A DNA stretch of 64,000 nt from Gigaspora rosea. Lineage: Eukaryota; Glomeromycota; Glomeromycetes; Diversisporales; Gigasporaceae. Both the position numbers and the translations under genes were made by a program. Positions within the stretch are counted from its first letter, which is position 1, and each line of letters begins with the position of its first letter. The DNA lies in NCBI GenBank assembly GCA_003550325.1, contig QKWP01000058.1, positions 8,365 through 72,364 of the forward strand, written 5' to 3'. Of the stretch, positions 11,150 to 20,893 are shown in pieces. The notes below the pieces were generated by a model. That model did no database searches. It saw only the letters and a list, made by a program, of their open reading frames with translations, and had not been told where the DNA came from.

Positions 11150-11780
11150 ATCATAACATATAACATATATTGCAGAATGATCTGGTATTGTAAAATATTT
11201 TTTTATATATTGCATACCAGATAAAGGTCAGTCATATAACATTAACGGTTCCTTCTATTATGTATATTTTCTTGTTCATAATTTCAATCTGATCAAAAAC
11301 AAAGTTTGAAAGAATTACAAGAATTGTACTTAAAATTAATTTGATTAAAGTTATATTATTTTTCATATTATTTATATCTTTAGTGATTCATAGGACAACT
11401 ATAAGAAGCAAGTTATTTACAAATTTTAACAAAGAACTATGCAACAAAATTATGTGGAACTTTACTCCTAATCACAAAATGCTGAAAGGTATCTTTTATT
11501 AGATAATGATGCTCTTACTTACTATTATATATATGAATATGTTTGAAAGAAATTTATAGTAATATATCTTATTTAATTATTATGTAATTATTACTATTTG
11601 CCAATACCTATAGTATTCTTCCAAATAATACTCTCATAATTAAAACCCAGGCATTATTTAATTACTCTTACTAGCTTGTTTCTTTAATAAGACCTGGAGC
11701 ATAATTTTATTTATTACTACTTTTAATATAGTATATCTTTCAAATATAGTATCTAATTCTTCATTCAATACTATGGGTAC
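11150..11780. other. No gene seen
   Basis: AT-rich sequence without convincing open frames, repeats or RNA genes. Confidence 0.5.
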
Positions 11781-11782
11781 TA

Positions 11783-13014
11783 CAGTCTGACCTCTCTATA
11801 GTCACACCCTATATAGTCACACCTCTATATAAGCACCAATATTGTGTAACAGACTTAAACCATAGTAAAAAACCTCATTATAGTCACAAATCGCCTATAA
11901 TCACTATCACAAAAAATTTTGATCTTTTATCAATTTTATTAATAAAAAAACCCTTGTTATAATTACAAATTTTGACTAAATATAGATTATAACATCTGAT
12001 TGGCCAATATTCAATTTTTTTTTAATGTTAAGGTAAGGTCATGCCTCTGGACTTTATTGAGTGTATATTAATCATTACAATATATTGCTTACAATTATTA
12101 TACTATCTACTAAGTACCAAGACTTGGACTATTTTATCCATAATCTAAACCTACTAGAGTCTACCATACTCCCATTTATATAGCTAGCCTGGTTTTTGGA
12201 TATCCCTTTTACCCAACCAACTGTTAGTATTCACATGTCACTATATTACCTATATTTCCTAATATCATTATTTCCAATTTGGTGTATGTATTCCAGGTAG
12301 GCACTTTCTGCTTCCAAATTGGTATACCAAGTTTATTACTAGTGTACTTTTCAGAAGTTTATATCTCAAGCCATGCAGCTGCCTTCACCATATTGGGTAA
12401 GTATCTCAAGCCTGTATGCTGCCACAACTAGCTGATTTTCCTGCAACTTGGGGACCCAGGATTTAACGTTCATTGGCCAATATTTATATTCATGTTTATT
12501 TAAAATATTTTATTAAAAATTCTTAAAGGTTTGACAACAAATAACTTTTGATACAGTGGTCCAATTTGGATGAAACAACTACCAAAATATTTATCTCGAT
12601 GAGATAATTCTAATGAGTCTAAGATTGCTAAAATCCAATCACTGGCTTCTATAATCGTTAAGGATTTGTGTTACTTTACATATTTAAGAATTGATTAAAT
12701 TTAATATTTAAATAAAAAATCCTTAATGATCTTAGCATTTTGTAGCTAAATTTGGATGATTTCAGACTCTTTAAAATTGTTTCATTGAGTTAAATGCTTG
12801 TTATTTTATCCAAATTGGGTTACTGGATCAAAAGATTTTCATTATCAAACTCAAACATTTTAAATTTTTTAATAGTATTTCAAATATGTGCAAATATATT
12901 ACTTATTGGCCTTTGGCCATGTAACTATAACTAAGTATTTTATTTATAGTTATACCTCTATACAATCACCAAAATAGGGCATGACCAACTTGTGATTATA
13001 AAGAGGTCTGACTG
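11783..13014. mobile_element. pogo-like non-autonomous element, copy 1
   Basis: The ends CAGTCTGACCTCTCTATAGT and the complementary right end (AGAGGTCTGACTG) are flanked by TA. Short CAGT ends followed by GACCTCT resemble pogo-type terminal repeats (family knowledge). The interior matches the inverted copy at 29789-34928 apart from an insertion at 12012-12471. There is no transposase. Confidence 0.8.
12012..12471 (-). mobile_element. Polyadenylated retro-insert
   Basis: A 460-base block is missing from the sister copy of the host element and is flanked by the 13-base direct repeat ATTGGCCAATATT (11999-12011 and 12472-12484). Its left end is a T run, so on the minus strand it ends in poly(A) preceded at about 40 bases by AATAAA. 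This is the signature of LINE-style reverse transcription of a polyadenylated RNA. The source transcript is not recognised, and no open frame stands out. Confidence 0.75.
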
Positions 13015-13016
13015 TA

Positions 13017-13948
13017 TTCAATTTTGAAAATAGAATTTTTGAATAAGACTCTAGGTACTGTAGATAGTGGCAAATGGTATATGTTTAATTAAAGATCCAT
13101 CAGTCAATCTAAGAATTTTATATATAAAATGTGATGCAGATCACATATAAGCAAAACTCGAATTGAAATTTTTAGGTTATAAATAAACTCGTGAAATTAT
13201 TAAATAAATATAGTACTTAAGTAACTCAAATGATAGAACTAAACCAGAAGCCTCTAATAATGAAATCGTTAAGTCTCAATCTCTTTTTTTGACAGACTTT
13301 ACCTTGTAAGCATGTGGCATTTACTATGTTTAACCTTATAAATCTTATATTAATTATATATTAAAATATATATCATTTTTGGCTCATTTTATAATAAATT
13401 AGCATTTATTTTTTTTTAACTTTTAGCTTTTAAAGATCTATTACACTTAAAAAAAACGTCAAAAGTGAAATTAGTAAAACATTACTACCTTCGCTACAAT
13501 ACACAAATATAAATTCTTTGATAAGTTAAATTTTATACTTATAATATGATTGTATAAATATTAACATTACCTAAATCATTTTTTTTTTATAATTATGTTT
13601 TTATATTGTCTTAGATTTTTTATAGAGTTAGACAATATATTCCTTATAGAAAGAATAGCTTCGGATCTTAGTTGCAGTAATTTTGGATCAGGTGTAAGTT
13701 ATTTTTATATTGCTATGATTCTCTGCTAATCTTCAAAATTTATATGAAGTATATGAATTTTATAACCATGCTTATAACATTTAAATTTTTAGAATTTTGA
13801 AAGTAGATTATACTAAAAGCAAATGCAGAAAATAGAATTCATTGAAGACAAGATTGTAAAAATTTGCAGCCTATGCACTCAGCAAACTGAAGTCTAGTGC
13901 TTATTAATTTTATTCAGTAAATACTACATTCTTTTTTATTGATCAGTA
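13017..13948. other. No gene seen
   Basis: AT-rich, without supported features. A 'ggatcaggtgtaa' word at about 13687 recurs at 35590, 35730, 39803 (reverse) and 53887 and may be an element end. Confidence 0.4.
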
Positions 13949-13950
13949 TA

Positions 13951-14124
13951 CAGTTAGACCTCTCTAAATACATATCATTGGGACCAAACTTTTGGAGGTA
14001 TGCATTAAGAGAACAATAAGAAAAATGCATTTATAGAGGTTTGGTATATATTTGGGCCAGAAAACTAATATGCATTTAAGGAGGTTATGCACTTAGAGGA
14101 GATGCATTTAGAGAGGTCTGACTG
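13951..14124. mobile_element. Short pogo-like MITE
   Basis: 174 bases begin CAGTTAGACCTCTCTAAATA and end GAGAGGTCTGACTG, with TA on both sides. Repeated 'atgcatttagag' words lie inside. It is the same family as 25930-26105. Confidence 0.8.
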
Positions 14125-14244
14125 TATTTGACTATCTGTTCAAGTTTGTAGCACTTACTATCACACTATACTCCTTAGTTAATTTATTCAGGGCATATAG
14201 ATCTTGAGTTGTCCAAGTTTGTAACATTTATTTATACTATCTCT

Positions 14245-14745
14245 TAGTTGGTCCTTTTCATCAAAAATCACTTCACTAATAACTTAATTTACCAACAATT
14301 AACTTATAGACAAGCTTATTTCGTGACAATTAATTTGCATACAAATCTATTTTACAATGAACATATAGCACTAGACGATACTTTACTTTGGCTCCAAGTC
14401 TATATAAGATTCATAATTATATTTTTTACAGCTGACCTTCTATATGTGGATATATGTTATTTCACTCACAACCTAGTTTACCAACAATTAATTCATAAAC
14501 AAGTTTATTTTACTGACAATTAATTTACAGGCATGTTCATTTTATTAACAGCATATTTCTTGACAATTATTTTTTATAAACTGTACTAATCTTAACTCTA
14601 ATTTTAACCTGATCCTAACAAAATGACCAGAATTATTTTGATGATAAAATGAACTTGTCGGTAATAAATTGTCGGTGAAGTGAACTTGTTGGTGAAGTTT
14701 ATTGTCTATAAATTAAGCTGTCAGTAAAGTGATTGTTAAATATGC
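14245..14745. mobile_element. CCGACA-repeat MITE, old copy
   Basis: The arms are made of degenerate 'TTCACCGACAA'-like words; the left arm reads AATCACTTCACTAATAA and the right arm's complement AATCACTTTACTGACAG. The centre ('aattctggtcatttt') matches the element at 60880-61184. Target duplications were not identified. Confidence 0.6.
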
Positions 14746-14749
14746 ACTA

Positions 14750-16539
14750 CTTCTATAAGTGCATGTCATTATAAAAAGTACACTTATAAATCAATCAAAT
14801 GATTGCACTTATGGAGAAAAAGTATATTTATAGAAGATTTATATTCAAATTAATTTACTTCTTAAGGTTCTTTATTAATGAGTATACTGTATTTAGATAA
14901 ACAATCCATGTTCATAGTATTTATTATATAAATATTATAATGTATTAATGTTTGTTATTGCACTTTTTTATTCAAAATAAAAATAAATTAAAAAACAATA
15001 GATAATAAGTTGAAGAAAAAAAAATTAAAAAAATAGAGATGGAATGGTTTTTAAAAAAACTATCACTGTAACATCATTCACACAATCAATTAGTTTTCAA
15101 TCATTAACTGATCAAATTAATAATCGTAATTTAGATAATAATAAATAACTTATCTTTTTGATAAAATCTTTGTCTTTCTTTGGCGCAACTCTAGATTGTA
15201 TAACTGGTTAATTTATGGAAGGAGCCTTTTTTAGGGCTAAATAAAGTGTTACAGAAAAGGGCAGAAAGAAGGAAAACAATATCGAAGGTATCAATTATCG
15301 GCTCATCTTGCGGATCTAGAAGTACTATATCCAATGCTTTTGTGGTCCTAACTGATAAGAAACTCAAAATAATAGAAAATAATAAACCTCATAGACTTCC
15401 AGATCTTAATATTAATACTATATTAAATCCTATTGAAAGTCTTAAATTCTCATTATAAGTTATGCATAATTGTAGAATATTGCTACTATAAAATTACTAT
15501 GAATAAGATCTTGAGAACAAATTTTTATAATCTATATTGTACAATACATAATTGAATATAGACTTTTTTAGTTGGCTATTTTATTATAACGAAAACATAT
15601 ATTGTAAACATCATATGTATACCTGGGTCTATATTAATTTCACTAATTTAAACTCTTTAGTACTGTAAAAGATTATATACAAGACCTGGGTCTAGTACAT
15701 GCTGAGTATTTATATTTTTGTGACAGGAAAAATTTAAAGTGTACACGTTCTTTGTACTTATAATAGGCAGTCTAGGTATTTAAAAATTAAAGATTCATGA
15801 TTCGCAAAAGTGCAGTTAAAAAAAATTATCAATACCTATAAGTTATACATGTACAGTATATAAAAAATCTGCACATTTACAAATTGGATTTTTAATTAGT
15901 AAAATTGCATCAAAATAACATAGTAATTATAGATCATTTTATTCGGTTAACTCACGGATCATCTATTAATTATTAATTAAACTACTTCTATCTTTTTTTA
16001 TTAGCATGCTGTATATCGTTTTCAATAATATTAAGATTAGATGTAGATCATTTTGATCATTGGCTAAATTTTTACTCGTAACCTATTACATTTCCTTTTA
16101 GGCTAAAACAGAAAAGATTTTTATCAAATAATTTTATATTTTCTTATCGATATCGATATTATATATATCAAATATATCAAGATAGTTTAGATAATAATAA
16201 TGATAATGTTATTGATATCGATATTAATATAGCCCAAAATTTTTTATTGTATTTAGGTTGTATTTATAAGATTTTTAAGTTTGACAACTTTTGATTTCAT
16301 AATAAGATGTATGCATTGCCATGTAAATTTTATTTGAAATTGTATATACTAAAAATACATTTGTTAGTTTTGTTAACAAATTCTCAGATTATTTCTGATT
16401 ATAGCTATGCTTCCATAGTTAGATAATGCATTCTTAAAAGGTTTACTAAATATATACCAAACTTTATAGGAACTCAGTTATCTTTTATAATTTTAAAAAT
16501 CAACTTTTGTGCACTATGCATTATACATGTCTTTGATAT
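14750..16539. other. No gene seen
   Basis: AT-rich. An open frame at 15246-15458 lacks an ATG and resembles nothing I know. A TATCGATATCGATATT low-complexity stretch lies near 16147-16235. Confidence 0.45.
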
Positions 16540-17136
16540 TGTTACGGTACCAAAAGCCTTCTTTAATTCCGATAGAGTAACAATCACGCGGCTCCTGAGA
16601 TCCCTTACTTTGGGCGTGAAGCGGTGTACAAGAGGGAAGTATAGTTTCTTTTATGTCTGTAAGAAACTACACACTTCTCTGAGGCAGTTCGGTATAAAAC
16701 AACAAAAGATAATAACAGTTTATTAATTTAACAAGAGGGCTATTCCAAGGTGTCTGTTCCTTAGAAATCCCAAGAGTTTATTTAATATAGAGGAGGGTAA
16801 TTAATATAAAGGTAAAGATAAAATACAATGTCTGGATCTGTCTAAAACTAAGGGAAATAAGGTGGGTTTATATATCTATTGAGCTAAGAGTCGCTAAGCG
16901 TCGCTAAGCGTCGTTAAGCGTCGCTAAGCGTCATTAAGCGTCACTAAGCATTGTTAAGCGTTGCTAAGCATCGGTAAGCGTCGCTAAGCGTCGTTAAGCG
17001 TCGCTAAGCGTCATTGAGTGTCATTGCACATCAATTTTGCATATCACTATTACTAAATACAGTTATTACAAAATTTCCTTATTAAGTTCTAATTTTCAAA
17101 CTAATTTCTACCAAAATTAAAACCTATTCTATAACA
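16540..17136 (-). repeat. 3' LTR of element B
   Basis: 597 bases, TGTTAC to AACA on the plus strand. It carries a 10-base tandem array at about 16893-17020 (unit TAAGCGTCGC with variants) and, beside it, a TATA-like GATATATAAACC on the minus strand near 16868-16882. Confidence 0.93.
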
Positions 17137-17150
17137 TTTCTCTCCCCTTT
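17137..17150 (-). other. Polypurine tract of element B
   Basis: On the minus strand the bases AAGGGGAGAGAAA sit directly against the 3' LTR, as expected for the plus-strand primer of an LTR element. The stop codon of the preceding ORF touches it. Confidence 0.85.
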
Positions 17151-17943
17151 AAGAACGAACTCCGTGAGTTCTAATTTGGGGAAGGACTTGAGAAAGTTCG
17201 GCATCAGTTAACCTCGTAATCATTGTATAAGTAATATAGGTTGTTCGAGAGATATTTTCTAGAGGTCGATTAGAGAAAAGCAATTTCATCCGTCTGGCAC
17301 ACTTCCATGTGTCTCGGGCTCTTCTTTCTCCTTGAGTCTTCTCAATTATTGATTGAATATCTTCATGAGCATCAGGGTACTTGTCTATAAGGTTACCAAG
17401 ATAATAATAAGCTTCGAGCAGCTTAGTCTGGTCTTGTCTGTTTCTAGTTCGAGTTTTAATTCGTTTGAGAATTTTCTGCAATTTCTCTTGATACGTTATT
17501 CCAGTATATAGAGGAATAGATGTCTGAGTTAGAGGTCCACAAGGTTGAATAATATCTTGTATAATTTTGGTTAATTTCCCAGGTAATGGAGCAGGAGTGT
17601 CTTCTTGGGGATTAGTAGTTGGAACAGTTAATGTTTCTTCCTGTATGTCTTCCAGTTCCAAGTTTGGGTTTATTTCTTCTGTGTCATTTACTCCTGGTGA
17701 ATTAATTTCTAACTGCTCTGTGTCTTCTAGAGTGTTCAGAAAATTATTTGAGTCTGGCTCAAGAAAAGAAGTAATTACATTAGTAAGGTCAATAGTCTGA
17801 GTGGTATCATTATTATCACATAACCATACACATTGTGATGTAATCCACAATGCATAATTTTGGGCGGCATTATCTTGTTTCCATGTCTGAAAAAGGTATT
17901 GGAGGGCTAACAAGGTTTGAGGTTGCAATGTAGGGGTAGTCAT
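17149..17943 (-). CDS. Extra ORF between integrase and 3' LTR of element B
   Basis: A 264-residue frame starts with ATG at 17943 and stops right at the polypurine tract. I do not recognise it. The N-terminal third is Gln/Asn/Leu-rich with an aromatic patch (LQYLFQTWKQ, ALWITSQCVWLCD). Residues about 60-115 are acidic. The C-terminal half is basic and probably helical (KRIKTRTRNRQDQTKLLEAY, RRARDTWKCARRMKLLFSNR). It has no signal peptide or membrane segment, so although it lies where an env gene would be, it does not look like an envelope. An accessory or regulatory protein is the more cautious reading. Confidence 0.75.
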   Translation of the reverse strand: MTTPTLQPQTLLALQYLFQTWKQDNAAQNYALWITSQCVWLCDNNDTTQTIDLTNVITSFLEPDSNNFLNTLEDTEQLEINSPGVNDTEEINPNLELEDIQEETLTVPTTNPQEDTPAPLPGKLTKIIQDIIQPCGPLTQTSIPLYTGITYQEKLQKILKRIKTRTRNRQDQTKLLEAYYYLGNLIDKYPDAHEDIQSIIEKTQGERRARDTWKCARRMKLLFSNRPLENISRTTYITYTMITRLTDAELSQVLPQIRTHGVRS

Positions 17944-18039
17944 TTTTGGGAAAATTCCAAAAGGGGTAGTTGTATAAATACATTTTGAGGTTTTACGAAT
18001 TAAATTGTGTGTTTCATCCCCTTGTAGATCAAATTTCTT

Positions 18040-19341
18040 CTAGAAATTTCTAGGGGAATCAATAACAACTACTGGTTCCCAAGTTTGTGGCTCGTGATAT
18101 TTAGCAAGACGATCACTATTATAGTATTTTTGTAAAATTTTTCCTTCTATTGTCCGTAATTTATAAGCACCATTGTCTAATTTCTCATGGATAAGAAAAG
18201 GTCCAAATCTTTTATCTTCAAATTTGGCTGAGCGAGAGGCTTCTAGTTCCTTTCTTTGTATCCACACTTTATCACCAATTTCAAATGTCTCTGTTCGAAT
18301 ATTGGCATCAAAACGGGCTTTTTGTTTTTGCTGTGATCGTTCGGTATTTTGTCTGGCCTGATTCTGGTAGTTTGGTAATTTCTCTATTAAATCATAAGCG
18401 CGTTGGAGGATACTTCCTTGTAAGTCTATTTCATTATTACTTTCTACAGGTTCTACGGGAAAAAGTGCTTCGATTGGTAAGGTAGCATATCTTCCATATA
18501 TAAGTTGAAAGGGAGTATATCCTGTGGTAGCATGTCTTTTTGTTCTATATGCTAAGAGAACAGCAGGTATATGCAAATCCCAATCATCATCTCCTTTCAC
18601 TTTTGCAAGTGATTCACACAATGTTCTATTAAATCTTTCCACCATCCCATTTGTCTGAGGGTGGTAGGGAGAAGAGAATTTGTGCTTGATAAGAAATTTC
18701 TCGCAGAGAATTCTAATAGTTTCGCTAATAAAATTGCGACCTTGGTCTGATAAGATAATTTTTGGAGTTCCATGTCTACAGATTATCTCTTCAAAGATAA
18801 ACTGAGCGAGTGTATTAGCACTAGCATCTGGAACAGCACGAGCTTCTGGCCATCGTGTCAGGTATTCGGTAGCGACAATAATATATCGATTGTTTTGTTT
18901 AGTTATAGGCAAAGGGCCTACAAGGTCAATTCCAACACGTTCGAAAGCTCTTCCTATTTGTATAGGGTGTAAAGGTTCTTTCCTATGACCTTTTTGTCTT
19001 CTTTGGCATTCCTCACAAGTCTTCACATATTCTTGTATATCTCTATACATTTGATCCCAATAATAGCGGTCAGATATTTTATAATACATAGCGTCAGTTC
19101 CCAAATGTCCAGCAGTGGGGTGCTTATGCATCATATATAATACTGGTTCAACTTCTGTCCATTTTATAACTCTAAGTGGCCTGTCTGGGTTCCTTTTATT
19201 CTTTTTATAGAGAAGGTGATGTCTAACTTCAAAGTATTTAGCCTGGGTCATTAGTCGTTTTTGTTCTTGGTCAGTAAATCCATCTGGAAATTGGTCTGTG
19301 TCCAAATAGTGGTAAAGATTATGATATTGGTCAAGATTCAT
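18040..19341 (-). CDS. Integrase of element B
   Basis: Integrase joins the DNA copy to the genome. The ATG at 19341 overlaps the stop of the RT frame (ATGAATCTTGA). An H-H-C-C zinc domain is seen (HPTAGHLGTDAMYY...CEECQ), then the D,D35E core with GIDLVGP, SDQGRNF and NGMVERFNRT, and a C-terminal GPF-like module (FGPFLIHEKLDNGAYKL). No chromodomain is evident. Having integrase in its own frame with its own ATG, rather than fused to RT, is unusual for this group. Confidence 0.9.
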   Translation of the reverse strand: MNLDQYHNLYHYLDTDQFPDGFTDQEQKRLMTQAKYFEVRHHLLYKKNKRNPDRPLRVIKWTEVEPVLYMMHKHPTAGHLGTDAMYYKISDRYYWDQMYRDIQEYVKTCEECQRRQKGHRKEPLHPIQIGRAFERVGIDLVGPLPITKQNNRYIIVATEYLTRWPEARAVPDASANTLAQFIFEEIICRHGTPKIILSDQGRNFISETIRILCEKFLIKHKFSSPYHPQTNGMVERFNRTLCESLAKVKGDDDWDLHIPAVLLAYRTKRHATTGYTPFQLIYGRYATLPIEALFPVEPVESNNEIDLQGSILQRAYDLIEKLPNYQNQARQNTERSQQKQKARFDANIRTETFEIGDKVWIQRKELEASRSAKFEDKRFGPFLIHEKLDNGAYKLRTIEGKILQKYYNSDRLAKYHEPQTWEPVVVIDSPRNF

Positions 19342-20893
19342 ATAATTTATTAGGTACAATGGTCTGAGTCGGTAACCGAGAGAGGGCATCAACATTCGAA
19401 TGAATTCGGCCTGGTTTATGAATAATTCCAAAATTGTATGGTTGGAGCTTCAAGATCCATCTTCCAATTCTTCCTTTGGGTTCAGCAGTACGTAACCATT
19501 TTAATGCTGAGTGGTCTGTAACTAAGATGAATTTTGTAGCGCCTAAATATTTGTGAAAATGTTCTATGGCCCATACAACTGCAGCACATTCAAGTTCAGT
19601 TGCTGCATAATTCATTTCTTCTTTTCGCAAACTTTTACTAGCATAGGCAATCGGGTGTTCTTTTCCATTCCTATCTAGTTGGCTTAGTGTGGCACCAAAG
19701 CCATTATAAGAAGCATCGGTAGCAAGTATAAATGTCTCTTTAAAATTGGGGTAGGCTAATATAGGAGCAGTAATGAGTCTAGATTTTAATTCTTCAAAAG
19801 CTTTTTGTTGTTTGTCTTGCCAGTGATAGGGTTCATTCTTTTGTAGAAGAGAATTCAAAGGGCGAGCGATTGATGAAAAGTTTTGAATAAATTGGCGATA
19901 GTATCCCGCAAGTCCAAGGAAAGATCGAAGGGCTGTAAGGTTTTTAGGAGGTTGAATCCGTTGGACAGCTTCTACTTTTTGAGGGTCAGGGGCGATACCG
20001 TTAGCAGAGATTAAGTGTCCAAGAAATGGTAGTTGGTGCATCCAGAAAGTACACTTTTCTATATTAAGTCTGAGTCCTGCTTGTTTAATTCTATTAAATA
20101 CTCTTTTTAAATGGGTTAAATGTTCATCAAATGTTCTCGAATAAACAATTGTATCGTCTAAGTACACAACTACAAATTTCCATGCAATTCCTTTATATAC
20201 ACGATCCATCAGCCTTTGAAAAGTTGCAGGAGCATTGCAAAGACCAAAAGGCATTACATTAAATTCATAAATTCCGTATCGTGTAGTAAAGGCAGTTTTC
20301 TCTTTGTCACGGGGGTCCATGGCAACTTGCCAATATCCACTCGCAAGATCGAGAGTAGAGAACCAAGAGCATCCTGTAAGGGCATTAAGCATTTCATCAA
20401 TACGAGGCAGAGGGTAAGCATCCTTTTTGGTAACAGCATTTACTTTTCTGTAGTCTACACAGAATCGTAATTTGCCATTTTTCTTTCGTACTAGAACAAC
20501 AGGTGAGGTCCAAGGGCTATCAGAGGGTTGAATGAGTTTATGTTCTAACATTCTTTGGATTTCTTCTTGTATAAATTCTTGTTCATTAGGAGGTACAGAA
20601 TAAGGCCGGGAACGAATAGGGTGTACATCCTCAGTATAGATTCGGTGAGTAACCAAGTTGGTTCGTCCTAGCTCAGTTATATCATTTGCAAAGAGGTCTG
20701 CAAATTCTTCTAATAATTTCCGAAAAGCTAGGCCTTGTTCTTTATTAAGTGGTCCAATATTTAAAGAAGTCTGGGTCGATAGGGTATATTCTTCATGTTC
20801 AAGAGTAATAATATTTACAAATTTGGGTATAAGGTTCTGGTCTGGGTCGACAGGTAGTTTATGATCCTGCCTAGGATTCTCTAAAAATTTTGA
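19331..20893 (-). CDS. Reverse transcriptase-RNase H of element B
   Basis: The frame has the RT boxes KLRFCVDYRKVN, FSTLDLASGYWQVAMD, MPFGLCNAPATFQ and catalytic VVVYLDDTIVYS, then FLGLAGYYRQF, followed by RNase H with ATDASYNGFGATLSQ, YAATELECAAVVWAIEHF and VTDHSALKWL. There is no ATG near its beginning. It overlaps the end of the gag-protease frame by a few bases in the -1 frame next to a slippery A-AAT-TTT run, so read-through by -1 frameshifting, known in LTR elements, is the likely route of expression. Confidence 0.93.
   Translation of the reverse strand, partial: SKFLENPRQDHKLPVDPDQNLIPKFVNIITLEHEEYTLSTQTSLNIGPLNKEQGLAFRKLLEEFADLFANDITELGRTNLVTHRIYTEDVHPIRSRPYSVPPNEQEFIQEEIQRMLEHKLIQPSDSPWTSPVVLVRKKNGKLRFCVDYRKVNAVTKKDAYPLPRIDEMLNALTGCSWFSTLDLASGYWQVAMDPRDKEKTAFTTRYGIYEFNVMPFGLCNAPATFQRLMDRVYKGIAWKFVVVYLDDTIVYSRTFDEHLTHLKRVFNRIKQAGLRLNIEKCTFWMHQLPFLGHLISANGIAPDPQKVEAVQRIQPPKNLTALRSFLGLAGYYRQFIQNFSSIARPLNSLLQKNEPYHWQDKQQKAFEELKSRLITAPILAYPNFKETFILATDASYNGFGATLSQLDRNGKEHPIAYASKSLRKEEMNYAATELECAAVVWAIEHFHKYLGATKFILVTDHSALKWLRTAEPKGRIGRWILKLQPYNFGIIHKPGRIHSNVDALSRLPTQTIVPNKLYES

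Noticed and set aside
15246-15458. Plus-strand frame of 70 codons
   Set aside because: It begins with GTG and has no upstream ATG, family or exon signals, so it is unsupported as a gene.
17149-17943. Envelope gene of element B
   Set aside because: No signal peptide, membrane segment or Cys-rich ectodomain pattern. Position alone is not enough.
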